In this document: positions 57,996 to 64,000 of the stretch, one piece after another
Layout of the letters: each line of letters starts with the position of its first letter
How positions within the stretch are numbered: position 1 is the first letter of the stretch
Translations under genes and position numbers: made by a program
Source of the DNA: Paragordius varius
Lineage: Eukaryota; Nematomorpha
NCBI GenBank assembly: GCA_964247055.1
Contig: OZ176053.1
Location: 12,524,001-12,588,000 of the forward strand
Length of the DNA stretch: 64,000 nucleotides
Direction of reading: 5' to 3'
The notes under the pieces: model-generated
The model's input: only the letters and a program-made list of their open reading frames with translations
Databases searched by the model: none
Told to the model about the DNA's origin: nothing

Positions 57996-60900
57996 TCAGG
58001 AATCATAGTTTGACTTTGATGAACTAAAGAAAGATGGTTTGTTGAGCAAAATTTTCTTGTAAACTGCCGCGATTTCAGAGCCCGTTGGCCGTTTTTTAGG
58101 GTCCAACTCTTTGCATTGTTTGTGTATCTTTTTGTGCAGGTATTTTTTGAAAGATGGATATCTATTGCCTGGAAAATAAAATGTGCATTGAATTTTTAAA
58201 CTATATGGACAAAACTTAAAAATATAAAGACAAATATTTTTTCTAATAGACAACCATGGATTTTAAATAGTGATAAAATATAAATCATAGTTTATAATTG
58301 CAAAGTATATAATAGTAACGTATATTGGTAGCATGATCAATTATATACGATTGTAATTAAAGAAAGCTAAGGTATAAGTATGGTTGTCTTTTGAAAAAAT
58401 ATTTATCCAGATTTTTTTAAGTTTTGTACCGTATTCAATTGTAAATCACATGTTATAAACTGCCACAGCATAAAAAATGAAAAACTGGTTAAAGAGATAT
58501 ATGTACCTATTATAGCATTGCACACGTCTGGTACTTTCCAGATATCAACCTTTTCATCATACCAAAGGACAGTTTTTCCCTTTGTCTTAAAGCTAACATC
58601 TTGAGGCCACCGTTGTTCCGGAGCTGCAAAAGAGCCCGTTTTAGGCTTCTTCCCACAACGAGAAAACCTCTCATTAGCCGTATAATTTATGAAGGGTAAA
58701 CTGTCGATATCGTTAAGTATAAGGCGCAAACTATTACTCAACAAATATTGCGTAAGTAATTTGTGAAGGTTTGAACTATCACACATTATATGTACACCAT
58801 TTCCCATCTTGGTTGGATCTGAGAGGAGAGCCAGAATAGTAGCATAATCTATGCACAAGGCAAACCTTGTTTCCAGAGTATTTAAATGTGGTAATGTATT
58901 TGCTAAAACGCCTTCAAGGTTTTTGAGATCCCCTAACGAATGGTATTCAGTGATAAGGAAATTTCGACAAACTCCTATAGGGGGTGTGTAACATTTATTT
59001 ACAAATGGGCATATTTTTTGCAATAACTTTTTTAACAATGATAAATATATCATACCCACAAATTGTGTTACGTGTAAATTGGGTTGCAAAGCTTTCAATG
59101 CTTTAACGCCCTTGTTAAAGTACGATTTTAAGAAAGGAGCGTGACCACGGCTAACAACTACTTCATAATCTTTCCATTTAGCCAAATACAACTATTCACA
59201 TAAATAACAGGTATATCTTTGACTTCTATAACGCTGATTCAATTTTAAAAATTATAAGTCATTCAAAGAATTTTAATAAAATTATGCGAACCCTATTTTG
59301 TCGCCATAATGGGGGGAAACTATATATAGATTATATACCTTTTTTATATTTCCACCACCAACCTTTGGGCCAAGAATCAAATGTTCCCGAACGTCCGAAC
59401 AGGTCAGCCAGGGATGACATTCTTTCATGTTTCTCAAGATAAAATACCCTTTGGAACATCTATTTATAATGAAGGGTGATATTCACAGATTTTACATACA
59501 ATAAAAATGTATTTATTATATATAATCAGAAAAGAGGCTTTTTGAGGTTAAGATGAGAATGCTTAGATTGATGTGTGGTGTAACGAGGAAAGACAAGGTG
59601 AAAAATGTATACATAAGAGGAAAGACGGAAATCAAACCGGTAAACCAGAAGATGATGTTAAATCTAGAAAGAAGAGAAAATTACTACATTGGTAAAAATT
59701 GATTATATTGTGAAAGGTAAGAGGGGAAGAGGGCGCACTAAAACGCGATGGATAGATACAGTTAAGAGGGACATGGCAAAACTGAACCTAAAACGCGAGG
59801 ACGCCATAGACAGGGTCTATGACGTAATAGTTTACGGATATGACCGGTGGAAAGAGTGATATCATACAATGTAATTTTTATTATTTTAATATTATATTTA
59901 TATATGGCTAAATGTAAACTACATTTTAAAGAGGGGTTTTCTAACGCAAACGGGTCGGATCGCTTTTTCGATTCGAAAAAATCGGCGGGTCGCATTGAAC
60001 AAACAAACGAACATCACTAAACTTTATTATATTTCAATCATGAGACAGAAAAAATAACAACACGATAACTAAATAATTTGATATATGTTTATTCATTTGG
60101 CCAAATTTGGAAATATAAATGCAGATTAAAAAAGTTTATCTCATTAAAAAAATTTCGTTATTTTACGGTTTTCGTCTATAAATTTTTTAATGAATGTTGA
60201 TTTTTACCTTAAAAGATTAATAGTACTCTACCAAACCAATTGATAATATGTGGTATATAAAAATATTGAACGTACTCTAAATAACTATTTAACAAACCAA
60301 TAGAGTACAAAATACCTTAAAATTTTACAAAGATTATAAATCATAAAATTTATTTGGTTTTTTTTTTCAAATTTTTGCGGATCGCATAAATTTTTGGAGA
60401 GCCGCACGAGCCCCGCATTGTGTATAACCCTCTTTGAAAAGAATGTGCCTAATTATTTGTCAAAATTACTAATTACGCAATAATAAAACCAACAGTATCA
60501 AGAGAGCTATATGCATTATTGGGTTATCTAATTATTAAGTTGGGATGAAGGGAAGAAGGGGGGGGGGGGTGAAGATTTCGTACCATGACAAATTTTTTGT
60601 TTTTAACTTTAATTTTCATCACCGGGGTCGAATTACGACTTAAAACCACATTAGACTTGAAAAAATAAACATACCAACAAGAAAAAAATTTGAAAAATGG
60701 GTTAGCATTTGTTAAAAGGATTAAGTTTAAAGTTTACCTTGGATGACAAATTATAGTACCATTGTTATGTATGTAATCAGGCTCACATATTTGGTCAATA
60801 GGCATACTTTCATTGCCTGAATGCGGTTTTTTGTGATTTGATGTCAGATATTTCTTCACAGAGATGATTGGATTTGGGAGACGTGGAATAAAAATGGAAA

Positions 60901-61060
60901 ATGTTTGTAGGAGGATTAGAATAATCAGGCATAAAACTGAAAGTTTGGCACAAATATTGCAAAATTTGGAATTATTAATCGAACTGCCTTTGCTTGTTAC
61001 TACCGAGTTATCTTGTAAACGTCCATATTTGCACGATTTTATGGATCGCAAAAGATCCAT
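57996..61060 (-). CDS. POMK: Protein O-mannose kinase (SGK196)
   Basis: Phosphorylates the 6-position of O-mannose on dystroglycan-type glycans in the endoplasmic reticulum. Exons in gene order are 61060-60738, 59459-59339, 59191-58507 and 58168-57996; they sum to 1302 nt (433 aa). It is a type II membrane protein with its span at about residues 39-59 (LSVLCLIILILLQTFSIFI). Luminal blocks match POMK: CSKGYFILRNMKECHPWLTC, a glycine loop VGGGNIKK, SRGHAPFLKSYF, LITEYHSLGDLKNLE, the catalytic-loop equivalent MCDSSNLHK, the metal-binding equivalent NDIDSLPFIN, FAAPEQRWP, DEKVDIWKVPDV and LDPKKRPTGSEI. It is longer than the 350-residue human protein, mainly in the N-terminal stem. All introns are at least 147 bp. 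Key residues look intact. Confidence 0.9.
59528..59875 (+). mobile_element. 3' end fragment of the RTE-like LINE
   Basis: Matches 2525-2889: MRMLRLMCGVTRKDKV is readable, then small deletions, then KTRWIDTVKRDMAKLN and the tail GAGTGATATCATACA. It lies in POMK intron 1 in antisense to that gene. Confidence 0.8.
59876..60737. other. Rest of POMK intron 1
   Basis: AT-rich, with a 12-nt poly-G run near 60558-60570. No coding region was recognised. Confidence 0.4.
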
Positions 61061-61672
61061 TATTAATAGAATACGAGATATTTACAGATCTAAGATGGCG
61101 TTGGCATTTTATTAAACATATTTTAATTTGGAATGTTAATCAATTTTCATGTATAGAGATGTGGTAAGTGTTTCATATTTTTTATTTTAATATAAAATTT
61201 ATTATTAATAAAAAAAACGGTGGTTCATATAAATAAAAATAGAACTATTATATAGGTAAACTAAATAAATACCTTTCCTTTTTATTTCTATAAGTTGAAT
61301 CTATGTTTACCTGGGAATACTTCCCTGTTTATTATAACACACATAGTACTAATCATATTTTTTATATTTCATGCATAGGGTTCGATTAGTGAAAAAAAAC
61401 ATTAAAGAATATATTAATACCATTTACAATTCAAATTCACCATCAAACAATAACAATAAAAATCTTCCTAAAAATTATGTGTTTTCGAACTAATATAACT
61501 CATCTAAATGATATATATCTTTATGGCATAGTTCATTATTTTTTCAGTATTATTTTAATTTAAAACAAAATTTTTATTTTTAATATATATTAATATATAG
61601 ATTTTTTATCTTAAAAATATATTTTCAAGGGTGAATTTAAATTGTTTAAGGGTGAATTTGAATTGTAAATGG
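61061..61672. other. Upstream flank of POMK
   Basis: AT-rich with no coding region recognised; probably holds the POMK leader and promoter on the minus strand. Confidence 0.35.
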
Positions 61673-61944
61673 TATATATATAAGGTGACCAGACGTCCCG
61701 CTTTTTCACACTTTGTCCCGCTTCCGCTACATTTTTAAAATGTCTCGCTTTTTCACGTTTATATAAAAAAAATTTTTTTTTAATACAAATAAATTTTTTT
61801 TATCAGTTTAAGTTTTTATCATTAAATATTTTTAAATCTATATAAATTTTAAATTAAAATTTTTTATTTTTAAATTAAAAAATTTATTTTTTTCGAATTT
61901 ATATCATATGATTATGCATTCCTTCCTACTACTACTGTCATTTT

Positions 61945-62310
61945 TATCAAAAAGCCAAGTTAATACCACAAATCTCTAGATTAAAAGACAAATTTATACG
62001 GTACCTTACACGTTTATTCCAGAAAATTAAGCTAATATAATATTTATTATACTAATATTTTAGTTTTATTACTTGCCAACATTATTATAAAGCCAAATTA
62101 ATACCACAAATCGGTAGCTTAAAAGACAAATTGATACCAGAAATCGGTACCTTACACGTTTATTTCAGAAAATCAAGGTAATATAATATTTATTATACTA
62201 ATATTTTAGTTTTATTACTTAACATTATTAAAAATCCAAATTAATACCACAAATCGGTACCTTACACGTTTATTTCAGAAAATTAAGGTAATATAATATT
62301 TATTATACTG
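61945..62310 (+). repeat. Three direct repeats upstream of the hAT transposase
   Basis: Imperfect units of about 105-140 bp, each containing TTAATACCACAAATC, TACCTTACACGTTTATT and AATATAATATTTATTATACT. They probably form part of the subterminal or promoter region of the element. Confidence 0.65.
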
Positions 62311-62326
62311 ATAGTAGTTTATAAAT

Positions 62327-64000
62327 ATGAGCACAAAAAGAGATTGTAAATTCAACGATGAATTAATGAAAGATTTTCCTTTTATTAAAAAAACGGAGAA
62401 TGAATCATTTGTTAAATTTTCTCTATGCGAAAGGGAATTCACCCTAGCACATGGCGGCAAGCATGATAATACAAAGCATATGGAAACACAGAAACATAAA
62501 AAATGTTTAGATATGGCGGCATCATCTTACAAAATGAGCGATTTTTTTCGAAAAACCGTTTTTGGAGAGGAAGAAAAGAATTTGGCACTAGCTGAGGACG
62601 TGTTATCTTTTCACGCCGTTAATCACAATCATTCCTTTAGATCTATGGACTGTACCTCACAAGTTATTCGCACGTTATTCCATAAAAAATTTACATGTGC
62701 CCGTACAAAAGCTGAAGTCATTGTGTGCAATGTCGTTTCGCCACATGCATTTTTTAAAATACAAGATTTGTTGAAAATTAATTTCTTATCCCTATTGTCT
62801 GATGCTTCAAATCACCATGAAAAAAAATTATTTCCCATTTTGATAAGATATTTTGGAGTAAAAATTAAAATTTTAGATTTAATTTCCATACCCGCTGAAA
62901 ATTCCGAAATAATATTTACTTCAATAATGCATATTCTAGAAAAAAATAATCGCATATTGCACTGACAACACAAATACGAACTTTGGTGGAAAATCAAGGA
63001 GGGGAACAAAAAATATCATAAATTAACAGATAATCTTAATCAAAACATTGTTGGCGTTGGGTGTGCAGCGGATATAATACACAAAGCTTTTCAAACAGCT
63101 GCTGATTTGTTACCCCTAGATGTGGAAAATGTAGTTGTTAAAATATATTCCAATTTTTATATATACACGGTTCGTGTTAATACGCTTAAAAAATTCTGTG
63201 AAAATGCAGAAGTTCAATATCAAAAAATGCTTGAATATTGTAAAACTCGTTGGTTAGCTTTTATGCCAGCTATCGAAAGAATTTTAAAAATGTATGATCC
63301 TTTAAAATCTTTTTTTTATCACAGGACAAATGTCCTACAACTTTAAAAAAGTTTTTTGAAAGTGATTCTTCAAAAATATGATTAGTATTCTAAAATCAAG
63401 CTTTTCTATTTCAAAATGTTACTAAATTTATAGAAGGTAACAAAATTTCGACAATCGAAGTAGCCAATGAAGTTAGTAACCTAAAATTCCAATGTCAAGA
63501 ACGGTTAGAAAATAATTTTATACCATTAACCATCCGCAATATAATAAATAATTTAGAAAAACAAGGCTTAATAAATTGCCAAGATATCCTGTACCATATA
63601 AAAATGATAAATACAAACTGTAAAGATTATTGGAAGACTGGACGACGCAATTCAATGAAGATCATTTTCATTGGATAACATTAAAATCAGAATTTAATTG
63701 GAGCGATGTTCAAAAATCATATGATTATATCTGGTCCCGAAAATTCTCAAAAGTGTTCTTTCAGAAAATGATCTTTTTTCTGAAGTATCATCAGTTACAA
63801 GATATATTAATAATAAAAAACTTAAATTGAGGACAAAAGAAAAATATACAGTAGAAAAGAAATGGTTGGAAATATTCCATCATTTTGAAGCCAACTATAT
63901 TACACACAATAATATTTTGAAAATTGTGGAATTCGCACTATCTTTACCCGGAACCAACGCTGCTACTGAGCGCGTTTTTTCCACAGTAAATCAGGTGTGG
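62327..64000 (+). pseudogene. hAT transposase, broken
   Basis: The first open part (62327-62965) starts MSTKRDCKFNDELMKDFPF, has a possible zinc-binding CEREFTLAHGGKHDNTKH and ATxxH-like spacing, and continues through SFRSMDCTSQVIRTLF to FLSLLSDASNHHEKKLFPIL, the catalytic region with its Asp. A frame slip in an A-run near 62940 leads to CTDNTNTNFGG; later pieces read NIVGVGCAADIIHKAFQTAA, then 63107-63346 with YCKTRWLAFMPAIERILKM. The end near 63925-64000 reads SLPGTNAATERVFSTVNQVW, the hAT dimerisation motif. There are at least three breaks. The family is like vertebrate KIAA1586/ZMYM-type hAT proteins. Confidence 0.78.

Larger units (their letters stand above)
61673..64000 (+). mobile_element. 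Autonomous-type hAT transposon, decayed, cut by the window edge
   Basis: The left end is probably TAAGGTGACCAGACGTCCCG near 61673-61695, resembling the TAATGTGACCAG ends of the two non-autonomous elements in this window. A set of direct repeats precedes the transposase gene. The right end lies outside the window. Frameshifts and stops interrupt the gene, so this copy appears inactive. Confidence 0.75.

Overview
The window is an AT-rich piece of an animal genome. Genes are sparse, contain introns, and sit in a dense field of transposable elements. No species can be named. The protein set (transmembrane semaphorin, TGF-beta ligand, single-IGFBP-domain secreted protein, protein O-mannose kinase, enolase, NOC2-like ribosome-assembly protein) fits a bilaterian. 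An arthropod such as a parasitic copepod is one possibility, but that is a guess.

Host genes, left to right. A partial NOC2-like gene runs on the minus strand off the left edge (about 154-1160). A 48-aa secreted peptide gene with a TATA box lies at 14473-14619 (minus). Enolase is complete in nine exons at 24839-29581 (plus), followed by a 104-aa two-segment membrane protein at 29906-30220 (plus). A TGF-beta ligand spans 37725-41335 in five exons (plus), and a class-1/6-like semaphorin spans 47520-55525 in twelve exons (plus). A single-IGFBP-domain protein at 57098-57873 (plus) converges on POMK at 57996-61060 (minus). For the multi-exon genes the summed exon lengths are exact multiples of three, which supports the exon models.

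Mobile DNA fills most of the rest. There are three fragments of one RTE-like LINE (1393, 11469, 59528) and two fossil Ty3/gypsy elements (6921-11468 and 20062-23460). A young-looking Tc1/mariner/IS630-type transposon sits inside the last intron of enolase (27109-29322). Two non-autonomous hAT-like elements have perfect 8-bp target duplications (15066-17174, 33578-34917). Five long palindromic foldback elements occur (2888, 5494, 35517, 42008, 44115), together with an unclassified dispersed repeat (15283, 44898, 46168). A decayed autonomous hAT element runs off the right edge (about 61673-64000).

The most striking observation is a class of ultra-short spliceosomal introns of 23-25 nt. One lies in enolase, two in the NOC2-like gene, and three in the transposase of the element nested in enolase. 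Each has GT-AG ends. Each either carries an in-frame stop or shifts the frame, and removing it restores conserved or continuous protein. Other confidently modelled host introns here are 57 bp or longer, so the sizes look bimodal. A second point is that the TGF-beta ligand lacks the inter-chain cysteine and has only the six knot cysteines.
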